From Jiangella gansuensis DSM 44835 (GTDB taxonomy: Bacteria > Actinomycetota > Actinomycetes > Jiangellales > Jiangellaceae): a stretch of 64,000 bases of DNA. How positions within the stretch are numbered: the stretch's first letter is position 1; the number at the start of each line of letters is the position of its first letter. The stretch lies in assembly GCF_000515395.1 (NCBI RefSeq), contig NZ_KI911782.1:4090606-4154605 (forward strand). The letters are read 5' to 3'. A program made the position numbers and the translations under genes. This document shows positions 36,279 through 44,260 of this stretch, one piece after another. The notes below the pieces were generated by a model, which was not told the DNA's origin, searched no databases, and saw only the letters and a list, made by a program, of their open reading frames with translations.

Positions 36279-38021
36279 TCAGCGGAGAGGGCGCAGCGGA
36301 CGGCGATCGGCGAACGGCCGCGCCGCCGTCTGGTCCTCGTCGCGGGCGTCGACGATGGCCGTGTACCGGGCGGCGGCCGGCCACGGTAGTGCCCACCGGC
36401 CGTCGACCCGCACCAGCCGCGTCCCCGAGGTCTCCAGCCACCGCAGCACGCACTCGGTCTCCTCGGCGGTGGCGGCCGGCAGCGGCACCGGAGCCGGCCG
36501 GACGGTCTCGGCGGTGGCCACCAGCGCGTCGACATAGGGACGGGGGTCGGCGCCTGGCGGCGACACCTCGGCCCCGGCGAGCCGGCCATGGCGCACCACG
36601 TGCAACTCCCAGCCGCCGGTCTCGCGCCGCCTCGCCGCGACCAGCTGAGGAACGGCGGCGAGCGCGGCCATCCGCTGGGAGCGGGCGGCCGAGCGGACCA
36701 GCGTGGAGAGGCGGTCGCGGCGGACGGCGGCCTCTTCGTACCGTTCCTGGCCGGCCAGGAGCGCGATGCGTTCCAGCAGTCGCGTCACGAGCGGGCCGGG
36801 GTCGCCGGTGAACGCGCGCCGGACCGCGTCGACGTGCACGGCGTACTGGTCGGCACTCTCCGCTCCGGTGCACGGCGCACCGCACCGGCCCATGTCGGCG
36901 AGGATGCACGCGGACGAGCGAGGCGTGGCCGACAGCCGCTGGGTGCACTGCCGGATCGGCACCGCCTCGTGCACGGCGGTCATGGCCGCCTCCGCCTGCC
37001 GGCGCGACCCGAACGGGCCCAGGTAGGTGGCGTCGTCGTCGCGGACCTGCCGCACCAGTGACAGTCGCGGAAACGCCTCGACGGTGATCTTGAGCCAGCT
37101 GCCCCGCTCGGGGAAGCGCGAGCGGCGGTTGTACCGGGGCTTGCGCTCGGCGATGAGCCGCAGCTCGCGAACCTCGGCCTCCAGCGGCGTCGCGCATTCG
37201 ATCCCGGTGACGCCGGTGGCGATGGAGACCATCTCGGTCATCCGCGGGCGCGTTTCCGACGCGGTGAAATAGGTGCGCACGCGGGTGCGCATGTCCTTGC
37301 TCTTGCCGACGTAGAGCACCTCGCCGTCGGGCGCGGTGAACATGTAGACGCCGGGCGCGTGCGGCAGCTGCTCGGACAGGTGGCGCTTCTGCCGCTGTGC
37401 CGGGGTGACCTTGCTCTGCCACAGGGACAGTTCCTCGACGGTGTGGACGCCGACGTTGCCCAGCCGCTCGAGCAGGCCGTGCAGGACGTCGACGGTGGCG
37501 CGCGCGTCGGCCAGCGCCCGGTGGTTGGGCGTGGTGGTGGCCCGGAACAGCCGGGCCAGCGTGGACAGCTTGCAGTCGCGGGCTTCGTCGCGTGACAGCA
37601 CCCGGCGGGCCAGCCGGGCGGTGTCGAGGACGTGGAACGACGGCCAACGCGCACCGGTGAGGTCGCACGCCGCCCGCAGGAAGCCGACGTCGAAGGGCGC
37701 GTTGTGCGCCACCAGGACGCTGCCGCGGGCGAACTCGAGGAACGACGGGAGGGCCGAGGTGATGCGCGGCGCACTGGCGACCATGAGGTCGGTGATGCCC
37801 GTGAGCACCGCGATGAACGGTGGGATCGAGGACCCGGGACGAACCAGAGTGGAGAACTCGCCCAGGACCTCGCCGCCGCGGACCTTCACCGCCCCGATCT
37901 CGGTGATCTCCGACCCGCTGGGCGCGCCGCCGGTGGTCTCGAGGTCGACGACGACGAACGTCGTGGACGCCAGGGGCATGCCGATCTCGTCGAGCGTGCC
38001 CTGGATCGCCACGGCCGTCAT
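36279..38021 (-). CDS. DEDD exonuclease fused to a GIY-YIG (Cho/UvrC-like) nuclease
   Basis: A 580-residue fusion. Residues about 20-185 form a DnaQ-type 3'-5' exonuclease: VVDLETTGGAPSGSEITEIGAV (ExoI, D-x-E), LVAHNAPFDVGFLRAA (ExoII) and NHRALADARATVDVL (ExoIII, H-x-A-x-x-D). Residues about 225-310 form a GIY-YIG domain: APGVYMFTAPDGEVLYVGKSKDMRTRVRTYF. The rest resembles the UvrC middle region, with ERYEEAAVRRDRLSTL like a UVR motif, but there is no UvrC C-terminal nuclease. Damage incision followed by trimming is a plausible role. The start has GGGAGGTGGGGC upstream. Confidence 0.88.
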   Translation of the reverse strand: MTAVAIQGTLDEIGMPLASTTFVVVDLETTGGAPSGSEITEIGAVKVRGGEVLGEFSTLVRPGSSIPPFIAVLTGITDLMVASAPRITSALPSFLEFARGSVLVAHNAPFDVGFLRAACDLTGARWPSFHVLDTARLARRVLSRDEARDCKLSTLARLFRATTTPNHRALADARATVDVLHGLLERLGNVGVHTVEELSLWQSKVTPAQRQKRHLSEQLPHAPGVYMFTAPDGEVLYVGKSKDMRTRVRTYFTASETRPRMTEMVSIATGVTGIECATPLEAEVRELRLIAERKPRYNRRSRFPERGSWLKITVEAFPRLSLVRQVRDDDATYLGPFGSRRQAEAAMTAVHEAVPIRQCTQRLSATPRSSACILADMGRCGAPCTGAESADQYAVHVDAVRRAFTGDPGPLVTRLLERIALLAGQERYEEAAVRRDRLSTLVRSAARSQRMAALAAVPQLVAARRRETGGWELHVVRHGRLAGAEVSPPGADPRPYVDALVATAETVRPAPVPLPAATAEETECVLRWLETSGTRLVRVDGRWALPWPAAARYTAIVDARDEDQTAARPFADRRPLRPLR

Positions 38022-38216
38022 GCCCCACCTCCCGCGCCTCGAGCCGAACCGAGCGGCTGTCCCTGCTCCGCACAGTAGGCACGGCCACCGACAACCTCGG
38101 GGAACGACCCGCAGGGCAAGGCCGTGAGCAGCGAGAACGCCAGCGATCGGGAGCGGTGGGCGGCTGAGCGCCTACGCTGGGCACGTCAACGATCCATGCG
38201 CGCAGAGGAGGAGCAC

Positions 38217-38453
38217 ATGCCCGTTCCCCAGCCGTCCGAGACCACTCGGTGGCGCTGCGCGCAGTGCGGCAACCTGACCCGGTTTGACGTGGTGCGCTCC
38301 AGCCGGGTGCGCGAGTTCGTCCATGTCAACCTCGCCGGCGCGGCGAAGATCGAGGAGACCGACGTGCTCGCGGAGTCGGTCGAGCGGGTGGTCTGCCGGT
38401 GGTGCGGCGGGGACGGCACCGTGGAGCTCGTCGCGCGGCCAGACTCGGCGTGA
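38217..38453 (+). CDS. Small zinc-ribbon protein
   Basis: A 78-residue protein with two CxxC pairs, RWRCAQCGNLTRF and VVCRWCGGDG, spaced about 45 residues apart, typical of a zinc ribbon. Between them VREFVHVNLAGAAKIEETDVLAESVERV forms beta strands. ATG 38217 has AGAGGAGGAG upstream and is preferred over GTG 38124. The stop overlaps the start of the NYN-domain gene (GTGA), so the two proteins are probably made together. A nucleic-acid-binding role alongside the NYN ribonuclease is inferred. Confidence 0.72.
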   Translation: MPVPQPSETTRWRCAQCGNLTRFDVVRSSRVREFVHVNLAGAAKIEETDVLAESVERVVCRWCGGDGTVELVARPDSA

Positions 38454-39745
38454 ACGTCCTGCCCGACGCCGCCCGGGCCCGTGTCGTGACCCTCGCTGCG
38501 GACGTGCTCGGCGGGCTACCCGCCGCCGACGTCCCCGGCGTGCTGAAGCGCATCGCGCGGTTCGCCGCCGCGAAGCGAGCCCGGCTCGGCGGCAACGCGA
38601 TCGCCAGCGCACTCGACACCGATGCCGTCTTCCGCCGGCGCGTGCTCGACGCGGCCACGGCCGCCGATCCCGCGCTGGCCAAAGCCCTGGACGAGGGCAC
38701 CCCACCGGCCGCCGCCGACCCCGTCGACATCGCCGTCATGGCCTACCTGCTCCGCCCGGAGGGCTGGGAAGGGCTGATCGAGGCCGCGGCCACGACGCTG
38801 CGCCGCGACGACGACGACGCCCGGCGGGCCCGTGAGGCCGCCGCGACCGAGCGCATCCGCGAGCAACTCGATGCCGCTCGAGCGTCGGCGCGGGAGATGC
38901 GCTCGTCGATGCGCGCCGAGATCGACCGGCTCAAAGCCGAGAACACCACGCTGCGCCGCCGGGTTCAGGAGACTCGCGAGAAGTTGAGCGACGCCCGGCG
39001 GCAGGACCGCGACGAGCACGAGACGGCCGTGCGGGAGCTTGCCGAGGCGCGCACGGCACTGCGCGCGGCCGAGGCGGAGACGCGGCGGCTGCGCGGCCGG
39101 CTGGCCGACGCGGAGGGCGCCCTCGAGGCGATGCGGCGCAGCGGGCGGGCCGAGCGCAGCCTCGAGACCGCGCGGCTGGCGCTGCTCCTGGACACCCTCG
39201 CCGAGGCTGCCGCCGGGTTGCGCCGCGAGCTGGCGCTGCCGGCCTCGACGCTGCAACCGGCCGACACCGTCGACGCCGTCGTGCCGGCCGACCCGGCCAC
39301 CGGGGGCGGCGCCGTCCGTGCCCGCGGCTCGGACGAGCCGGGATACCTCGACGAGCTGCTGGCGATGCCCCGCGTGCACATGATCGTCGACGGGTACAAC
39401 GTCACCAAGACCGCCTGGCCGACGATGCCGCTGGAAGCGCAGCGCTCCCGGCTGGTGCAGGGGCTAGCCGCGGTCGCCGCCCGCACCGGAACCGAGGTGA
39501 CCTGCGTGTTCGACGGCGCCGACGTGACGGTGCCGCCACCGGTGGCGTCCGCGCAAGGCGTCCGCGTCCGCTTCAGCGCCACCGGGCAGACCGCGGACGA
39601 GCTCATCCGGCGCATGGTGCGGGCCGAACCGGAAGGGCGGGCGGTGGTCGTGGTGTCGTCGGACCGCGAGGTGGCCGAGGGCGTGCGCCGGCCGGGGGTG
39701 CGCAGCGTGGAGGCGGTGGCCCTGGTCGGGTTGTTGTCCCGCTGA
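38450..39745 (+). CDS. NYN-domain (PIN-like) RNase with N-terminal coiled coil
   Basis: A 431-residue protein. The C-terminal ~170 residues are a YacP-type NYN domain: HMIVDGYNVTKTAWPTMPLEAQRSRLVQGLAAVA, VTCVFDGADVT, and VVVVSSDREVAEGVRRPGV, with the acidic metal-binding residues in place. Residues about 120-250 are a long Arg/Glu-rich coiled coil (RAEIDRLKAENTTLRRRVQETREKL). The N-terminal ~115 residues are helical and conserved in actinobacterial homologues as I recall. The start is GTG 38450, overlapping the zinc-ribbon gene. RNA processing or decay is the likely role; no target is known. Confidence 0.85.
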   Translation: MNVLPDAARARVVTLAADVLGGLPAADVPGVLKRIARFAAAKRARLGGNAIASALDTDAVFRRRVLDAATAADPALAKALDEGTPPAAADPVDIAVMAYLLRPEGWEGLIEAAATTLRRDDDDARRAREAAATERIREQLDAARASAREMRSSMRAEIDRLKAENTTLRRRVQETREKLSDARRQDRDEHETAVRELAEARTALRAAEAETRRLRGRLADAEGALEAMRRSGRAERSLETARLALLLDTLAEAAAGLRRELALPASTLQPADTVDAVVPADPATGGGAVRARGSDEPGYLDELLAMPRVHMIVDGYNVTKTAWPTMPLEAQRSRLVQGLAAVAARTGTEVTCVFDGADVTVPPPVASAQGVRVRFSATGQTADELIRRMVRAEPEGRAVVVVSSDREVAEGVRRPGVRSVEAVALVGLLSR

Positions 39746-39774
39746 CGACGATTCCCCTGAGATCCGCCGTCCGC

Positions 39775-39853
39775 CCCCAGGCGTCTTCCCGCGGCACTTG
39801 GCAAGCATGCCTGGTGCGGCGGGTACACCCATGCCGGACGTGATCATTTCCGG
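39775..39853 (-). repeat. Dispersed palindromic repeat, copy D
   Basis: On the minus strand it begins CCGGAAATGATCACGTCCGG and continues CATGGGTGTACCCGC...GGCATGCTTGCC. It lies 30 bp past the NYN gene and may end its transcript. Confidence 0.72.
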
Positions 39854-39943
39854 TTGGTGCGCGGGACCTTGTCGGACCCTGGCCCTAGCGTCGATGTCGG
39901 CGGGCAGGGGGCTCGCCATCGAAGCGTGAGGGGACGGTTGATC

Positions 39944-40195
39944 ATGCACATCGACTGCGACCGCTGTGAGATGCGAGGTCTGGCGTGCACCGACTGCGTC
40001 GTGTCCGTGCTGCTCGGGCCGCTCGACACGGAGCTCGGTGGCGAGGAACGCGACGCCATCGGGGTACTCGCCGACGCTGGGCTGGTGCCACCGCTGCGTT
40101 TGCTGGTGACCGACGGTGACACCGAGCATGCCGAACGGAAAAACCCGCGAGAAACACCGCCGGGGGATTTGCGGCAGGCACGCTCGGCTGGCTAG
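39944..40195 (+). CDS. Small cysteine-rich (putative metal-binding) protein
   Basis: An 83-residue protein starting MHIDCDRCEMRGLACTDCVVSVLLG, with C5-x2-C8 and C15-x2-C18, suggesting a zinc knuckle at the N-terminus; the rest is a short helical tail ending in charged residues. ATG 39944 is preceded by GAGGGGA; a TTG two codons upstream is an alternative. It lies 45 bp upstream of the NlpC/P60 hydrolase gene and may be cotranscribed with it. I know of similar actinobacterial proteins but no function. Confidence 0.65.
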   Translation: MHIDCDRCEMRGLACTDCVVSVLLGPLDTELGGEERDAIGVLADAGLVPPLRLLVTDGDTEHAERKNPRETPPGDLRQARSAG

Positions 40196-40240
40196 GCTCC
40201 CGGCCCAGGTGCCTGATTTCCGCCCGAAGGAAGGACCAGA

Positions 40241-41299
40241 GTGCCTGAGCAAGGTGGTCAGTCGCGTCGCTCTCGTCGTGTGCTCATTGCGCTGTGCACG
40301 GCAGCGGTCAGTGTCACCGGAGGTTTGACGCTGACGACGTCGGGGCACGCAGATCCGGAGCCCACCATCGCCGAGGTCCGCGAACAGGTGGACGCGCTCT
40401 ACCACCAGGCCGAACAGGCCACCGAGCGGTACAACGCCGCCACCGACGAACTCGCCGAGGTGCAGCGGCGCATCGAGCGCGCGGAGGCGTCGCTGGCGCG
40501 TCAGGAAGAGGCGGTCGAGGCGGTCCGCTCGCAGGTCGCCGGGTTCGCCGCGGCCAGCTATCGCTCCGGCGGCGGCTTCGACCCGACGCTGCGGGCGCTG
40601 CTCGCCGACAGCCCGGAGGACTTCCTCGCCCAGGCTTCCGTCGTCAACGCCTACGCCGGCCAGCAGGCCGACAGCCTCGCCGTCGCGGCCGAGGTGAGCC
40701 GCGCCTTCGAGCAGGCGCGGATGCTCGCCGACGAGGAACTGCTCCGCCAGCAGGCCATCGAGGCCACGCTGGACACCGAGCGTGAGACGGTCGAGACCCT
40801 CCTGGACGACGCCCAGGCCATCCTCGATCAGCTGGAGGCCGAGGAACTGGCCCGGCTGGAGCAGGAGCGCGAGGAGAACGCCGAGGAGCCGAGCCGCGGC
40901 GAGGACGAGGAAGAGGACGAGGACGAGGCGCGCCCCGAGGTCCCCGTGTCCGGTCGCGCCGGTGCCGTGGTCGACTTCGCGATGTCACAGCTGGGCGACC
41001 CGTACTGCTGGGGCGGCAACGGTCCGGACTGCTGGGACTGTTCCGGCCTGACCGCCGCGGCATGGGCCGAGGCCGGCGTGAGCCTGCCGCGCTCGTCCGG
41101 TTCGCAGATCAACTCCGGCACCAGGGTGTCCAAGAGCCAGCTGCAGCCAGGTGACCTGGTGTTCTACTACAGCCCGATCAGCCACGTCGGTATCTACATC
41201 GGTGGCGGGAAGATCGTGCACGCCACGCACCCGGGCGATGTGGTCAGCGTCGACGACGTCGACCTGATGCCGTTCTCCGGCGCCACCCGGCCGGGCTGA
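40241..41299 (+). CDS. Secreted NlpC/P60 peptidoglycan hydrolase (RipA-like)
   Basis: A 352-residue exported endopeptidase that cuts cell-wall peptide stems. A signal peptide (RRVLIALCTAAVSVTGGLTLTTSGHA) is followed by a long coiled coil (about 40-220; YHQAEQATERYNAATDELAEVQRRIERAE), an acidic EDEEEDEDEA linker, and the NlpC/P60 domain from about 240. The catalytic residues are C267 in DCWDCSGLTAAAW, H315 in SHVGIYIGGG and H327 in HATHPGD. The GTG start at 40241 has AAGGAAGGA upstream. The coiled coil may regulate or localise the enzyme, as in RipA-type proteins. Confidence 0.92.
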   Translation: MPEQGGQSRRSRRVLIALCTAAVSVTGGLTLTTSGHADPEPTIAEVREQVDALYHQAEQATERYNAATDELAEVQRRIERAEASLARQEEAVEAVRSQVAGFAAASYRSGGGFDPTLRALLADSPEDFLAQASVVNAYAGQQADSLAVAAEVSRAFEQARMLADEELLRQQAIEATLDTERETVETLLDDAQAILDQLEAEELARLEQEREENAEEPSRGEDEEEDEDEARPEVPVSGRAGAVVDFAMSQLGDPYCWGGNGPDCWDCSGLTAAAWAEAGVSLPRSSGSQINSGTRVSKSQLQPGDLVFYYSPISHVGIYIGGGKIVHATHPGDVVSVDDVDLMPFSGATRPG

Positions 41300-41344
41300 C
41301 CGGCCGCGGGTCCGGCGCATCGAATAGAACGCCCAGGCCCAGCT

Positions 41345-41375
41345 CACACCGACCGCCCCCCGGGCGGACGGTGTG
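41345..41375 (+). terminator. Terminator after the NlpC/P60 gene
   Basis: CACACCGACCGCCC (41345-41358) pairs with GGGCGGACGGTGTG (41362-41375) with one mismatch, 46 bp past the stop. The rest of the 41300-41466 interval shows nothing else. Confidence 0.75.
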
Positions 41376-41466
41376 CGTGACGGTTCTCGGCGGTCGGCAC
41401 TCGCGGGGCCGGCCGTACGACTGCATCCGTCACGCCAACCGCCCCATGGCCGTCGGCCGAGCTGAC

Positions 41467-41601
41467 TCAGCCGACGCTGATGGCGTTGCTGAGCTGCCAG
41501 CTGATGAACCACGTTCCGGCCAGGATGACCGCAACGATGGCCAAGCGCATGAGCGCGCTCTCGACGCGCACGGTATTCCGCTGTCGCAGAACCTCACGCA
41601 T
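41467..41601 (-). CDS. Putative 44-residue single-pass membrane protein
   Basis: A short open frame reading MREVLRQRNTVRVESALMRL, then AIVAVILAGTWFISWQLSNA, then ISVG and a stop. One clear transmembrane helix follows a basic N-terminus, giving an N-in orientation. A GGGGGTG sequence lies about eight bases upstream of the ATG. It is downstream of the response-regulator gene on the same strand, with the GTCAC array at 41731-41806 between them. No family is recognised and expression is unproven; the hydrophobic helix and ribosome site are the evidence. Confidence 0.45.
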   Translation of the reverse strand: MREVLRQRNTVRVESALMRLAIVAVILAGTWFISWQLSNAISVG

Positions 41602-41730
41602 GGTCGATCACCCCCGGACCCTTCGGATCTGCTGGCAGGTCAGTACCAGCTACCTCAAGCATGAGGTCAGATCACTTCGGGGTCGATGGAGCGAGCGGTT
41701 ACTTACGTATCATCTGAACGGGGGAGCTCT

Positions 41731-41806
41731 GTCACACTAGGTGATCGAGCGTCACCCAGTGTCACAGCTGGATACTGCGTGTCACCAGAATCGTCACCGG
41801 TGTCAC
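41731..41806. promoter_or_regulatory. Array of six phased GTCAC motifs
   Basis: GTCAC occurs at 41731, 41751, 41761, 41781, 41793 and 41802, at spacings of 20, 10, 20, 12 and 9 bp, so all lie on roughly one face of the helix. The last is just past the response-regulator stop. The array is 130 bp upstream of the small membrane-protein gene on the minus strand. Clustered regulator binding is likely; direct GTCACA-type repeats are, from memory, recognised by the response regulator MtrA in mycobacteria. Confidence 0.5.
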
Positions 41807-41807
41807 A

Positions 41808-42455
41808 CTACCCCGGTTGGGCGTCCTCACCGCGGCTCAACAGACCAGCTCGTACCGCCGCCATGATGGCCTGGGCGCGGTTGGAGGCGTTGAGCTTGTC
41901 GTAGAGCTTCGATACGTGCGTTTTCGTGGTGGATTCGCTGATGTAGAGCTTGCGGGCGATGCTCGAGACGCCGAGGCCGTCGGCCAGCAGGTCCAGCACT
42001 TCGCGCTCACGACGGGTGAGCTGCGGCCCGGTCGGGTGTAACCGGCGCTGCATGGCCTCGGCCAGGCCGTCGGCGATGAACGCGGACGGGGTGGCGGCGG
42101 CGTGCCGGGCGGCGGCGACGACCTCGTCGCTGGGCGAGCTCTTGGGCACGAACGCCGAGGCGCCGGCATCGAGGGCGCCGAACAGGTGGTCGTCGCCGGC
42201 GTACATGGTGAGGATGACCAGGCCGATGTCGGCACGGGCCTGACGCAACTTCTGCGCCAGCTCCAGGCCGCTGCCGTCGGGCAGCCGGACGTCGATGACC
42301 GCCACCGCGGGCTGCGTGGTCTCGGCGACCTTGTTCGCCTCGGCGACGGTTGCCGCCTCGCCGACCACGGTGAAGTCCACGTCGCGCTCGAATGCTCGGC
42401 GCAGGCCTTGGCGGATGAGCTCGTGGTCGTCCACGAGCATGACCGACATGGGCAC
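41808..42455 (-). CDS. NarL/LuxR-family response regulator
   Basis: A 215-residue regulator. The receiver domain has acidic residues D9 and D10 (LVDDHE), phosphoacceptor D55 (AVIDVRLPDGSG), T83 and K105 (FVPKSSPS). The C-terminal LuxR helix-turn-helix is LTRREREVLDLLADGLGVSSIARKLYISESTTKTHVSKLYDKLNASNRAQA. The start is GTG 42455 with GGAGAGGGG upstream; ATG 42449 is an alternative. It begins 5 bp after the histidine kinase stop, forming a kinase-regulator operon. The stimulus is unknown. Confidence 0.93.
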   Translation of the reverse strand: MPMSVMLVDDHELIRQGLRRAFERDVDFTVVGEAATVAEANKVAETTQPAVAVIDVRLPDGSGLELAQKLRQARADIGLVILTMYAGDDHLFGALDAGASAFVPKSSPSDEVVAAARHAAATPSAFIADGLAEAMQRRLHPTGPQLTRREREVLDLLADGLGVSSIARKLYISESTTKTHVSKLYDKLNASNRAQAIMAAVRAGLLSRGEDAQPG

Positions 42456-42460
42456 GGTTG

Positions 42461-44029
42461 TTACCCCTCTCCATCGATGGTGCCGAGGGATACGTCGACG
42501 ACCGTACCGCTCTCGGGTCTGTCTTCGATGACGAGTGTCGCCCCCACCCGTCGGGCCCGCTCGGCCATGATCTCCAGACCGTACCGTCCGCGCGGCTGGT
42601 CCCGCATGCCCGTTCCGTCATCGACCACCCGAATCTGGGCGTTGGGCGGACTGACGGACACCGTGACCCAGAGGTTCTTGGCCTTGGCGTGTTTGCGGAC
42701 GTTGGTGATGGCCTCCTGGCCGATGCGCAGCAACTCGGCTTCGATCTCCGGCCGCAGCCGGTCGTGCTCCTCCTGGTGCACCAGGTGGACCTTGAGGCCG
42801 GCCTGAGCGCCGACCTGGCGGGCGTAGGCCGACAGTGACGAGCCGAGCCCGCCGTCGTGGTCGAGATCGCTGCGCAGGTCGAAGATCGAGTGCCGCAGGT
42901 TCGACAGGATGCGGGTCAGCTCCTGGCGCAACGTCGTGGACAACGACTTGGCGTCGGCGTCGGTGGTGCGGGCGATGAGGTCGTCGACGAGATACCCCAG
43001 CGACGTCAGCTCCTGGGCGATGCCGTCGTGGATCTCGCGGGCCAGCCGCCGGCGCTCCTCGCGGGTGGCCAGTTCGCGTACCTCGTCGAAGAGCAGTGCC
43101 GTCTCCAGCCGCAGAGCCCCTTCGTCGGTGGAGCTCACCAGGGTCTGGAGTTCGTCGGAGGACACCTGGTCGGGCACGTCGGCGACGATGACGCCCATGG
43201 TGCGCGACCCGACCCGCAGCGGCAGCACCACGCGGTAGCCGCGCCGCCCCAGCGGGGTCCAGGCCGGTGTCTCGCTGCTCCACGCCTCCAGGACGACGGG
43301 GTCGCGCTCGGCTCCGAGCAGCCATCCGTCGTCCTCACCGCGATGGGCGAGCGGGAACAGGTTGCCGCCCTCGCGCCGCACCAGCAGCGCCGCCCGGCGC
43401 ACTGCCAGCGGGCGGGCGATCTGGTCGAGCAGGCCCTCGGCGAGGGTGCCGGGGTCGAGCCCGACCGACAGTCGCCGCGACACCACCCGCAGCTCCGACA
43501 GCAGCCGGTACGCGGCGGCGTAGCGGCCGCCGTCGGCGATCTGGATGCTGTCCAGGCGCAGCACCCAGGCACCGATGGCGCCGGTGGCGAAGATGATGAC
43601 CACCCAGACCGAGACGCTGCCGAAGGTGGGCAGCGCGATGAGGTTGCCGCCGGCGAGGATGTTGCCGATGGCCAGACCGATGGCGCCGGTCAGGGTGGTG
43701 ATGGCGGTGCCCATGATGCTGCCGGCCAGGCCCGCGGCGAACGCCGGCACCAGCAGGTAGGGGAGCGCGAGGTAGGCCTCGGGCAGGCCGAGTCCGACGA
43801 TGATGGACGCCAGCGCCATCTCCGCGGCCACCCGCACGCGGGTGCGCGGCAGGATGCGTTCGGAGATGGCCGCGGCCAGGGCCACCAGCGCCAGCGCGCC
43901 CAGCCACCACCAGTCGGTGACGACGCTACGGGCAGAGCCGGTCAGGGCGATGACGAGCGCGAGCATGCCGGGCCTGGCGACGGCCACTCCATGCCAATGA
44001 CGCTGGACGGAATCGGGAGCCCACACACT
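42461..44029 (-). CDS. Membrane sensor histidine kinase (NarX/DesK-type)
   Basis: A protein of about 522 residues. The N-terminus holds five to six transmembrane helices (for example WWWLGALALVALAAAI, LALPYLLVPAFAAGLAGSIMGTAITTL), then a GAF-like domain (about 180-310; DPGTLAEGLLDQIARPLAVRRAALLVRR ... MGVIVADVPDQ). The HisKA_3 motif is RRRLAREIHDGIAQELTSLGYLVDDL, and the ATPase domain has EAITNVRKHAKAKNLWVTV, VVDDGTGM and GRYGLEIMAERA. The start is uncertain: GTG 44029 is given, GTG 44092 would add 21 residues, and neither has a clear ribosome site. It pairs with the downstream NarL-type regulator. Confidence 0.9.
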   Translation of the reverse strand, partial: SVWAPDSVQRHWHGVAVARPGMLALVIALTGSARSVVTDWWWLGALALVALAAAISERILPRTRVRVAAEMALASIIVGLGLPEAYLALPYLLVPAFAAGLAGSIMGTAITTLTGAIGLAIGNILAGGNLIALPTFGSVSVWVVIIFATGAIGAWVLRLDSIQIADGGRYAAAYRLLSELRVVSRRLSVGLDPGTLAEGLLDQIARPLAVRRAALLVRREGGNLFPLAHRGEDDGWLLGAERDPVVLEAWSSETPAWTPLGRRGYRVVLPLRVGSRTMGVIVADVPDQVSSDELQTLVSSTDEGALRLETALLFDEVRELATREERRRLAREIHDGIAQELTSLGYLVDDLIARTTDADAKSLSTTLRQELTRILSNLRHSIFDLRSDLDHDGGLGSSLSAYARQVGAQAGLKVHLVHQEEHDRLRPEIEAELLRIGQEAITNVRKHAKAKNLWVTVSVSPPNAQIRVVDDGTGMRDQPRGRYGLEIMAERARRVGATLVIEDRPESGTVVDVSLGTIDGEG

Positions 44030-44142
44030 CACAGGGGGCAGTTTGCCGTAAAAAGTCTTCTGGCGAGTTCTGAAAACGGCCCGTGCCCGCACTTCGAGAC
44101 GCGGGGTTGATCAACGCCCTGGCCTGGAACCGATTACGGGCA

Positions 44143-44177
44143 GTGACGGTGGCCGGAACTCACTGTGACGCTGTGAC
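44143..44177. promoter_or_regulatory. GTGAC boxes upstream of the sensor kinase gene
   Basis: GTGAC occurs at 44143, 44165 and 44173, the last two as TGTGACG-C-TGTGACAC. They lie 50-150 bp upstream of the kinase gene, in the 231-bp gap before the SARP stop. The same five bases form the array at 41731, suggesting shared or auto-regulation. Confidence 0.4.
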
Positions 44178-44260
44178 ACGGGTCTGGCTTCGGGTCGCGC
44201 GCCCGCCCGAAATGCGTTATGAGCGCGGGTCGGTGGCAGTCCGGCAGACCGCCCGGCGGC

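Noticed and set aside
40196-40240. c-di-AMP (ydaO) riboswitch before the NlpC/P60 gene
   Set aside because: Such riboswitches precede many actinobacterial wall hydrolases, but the gap here is only 45 bp, too short, and shows no conserved elements.
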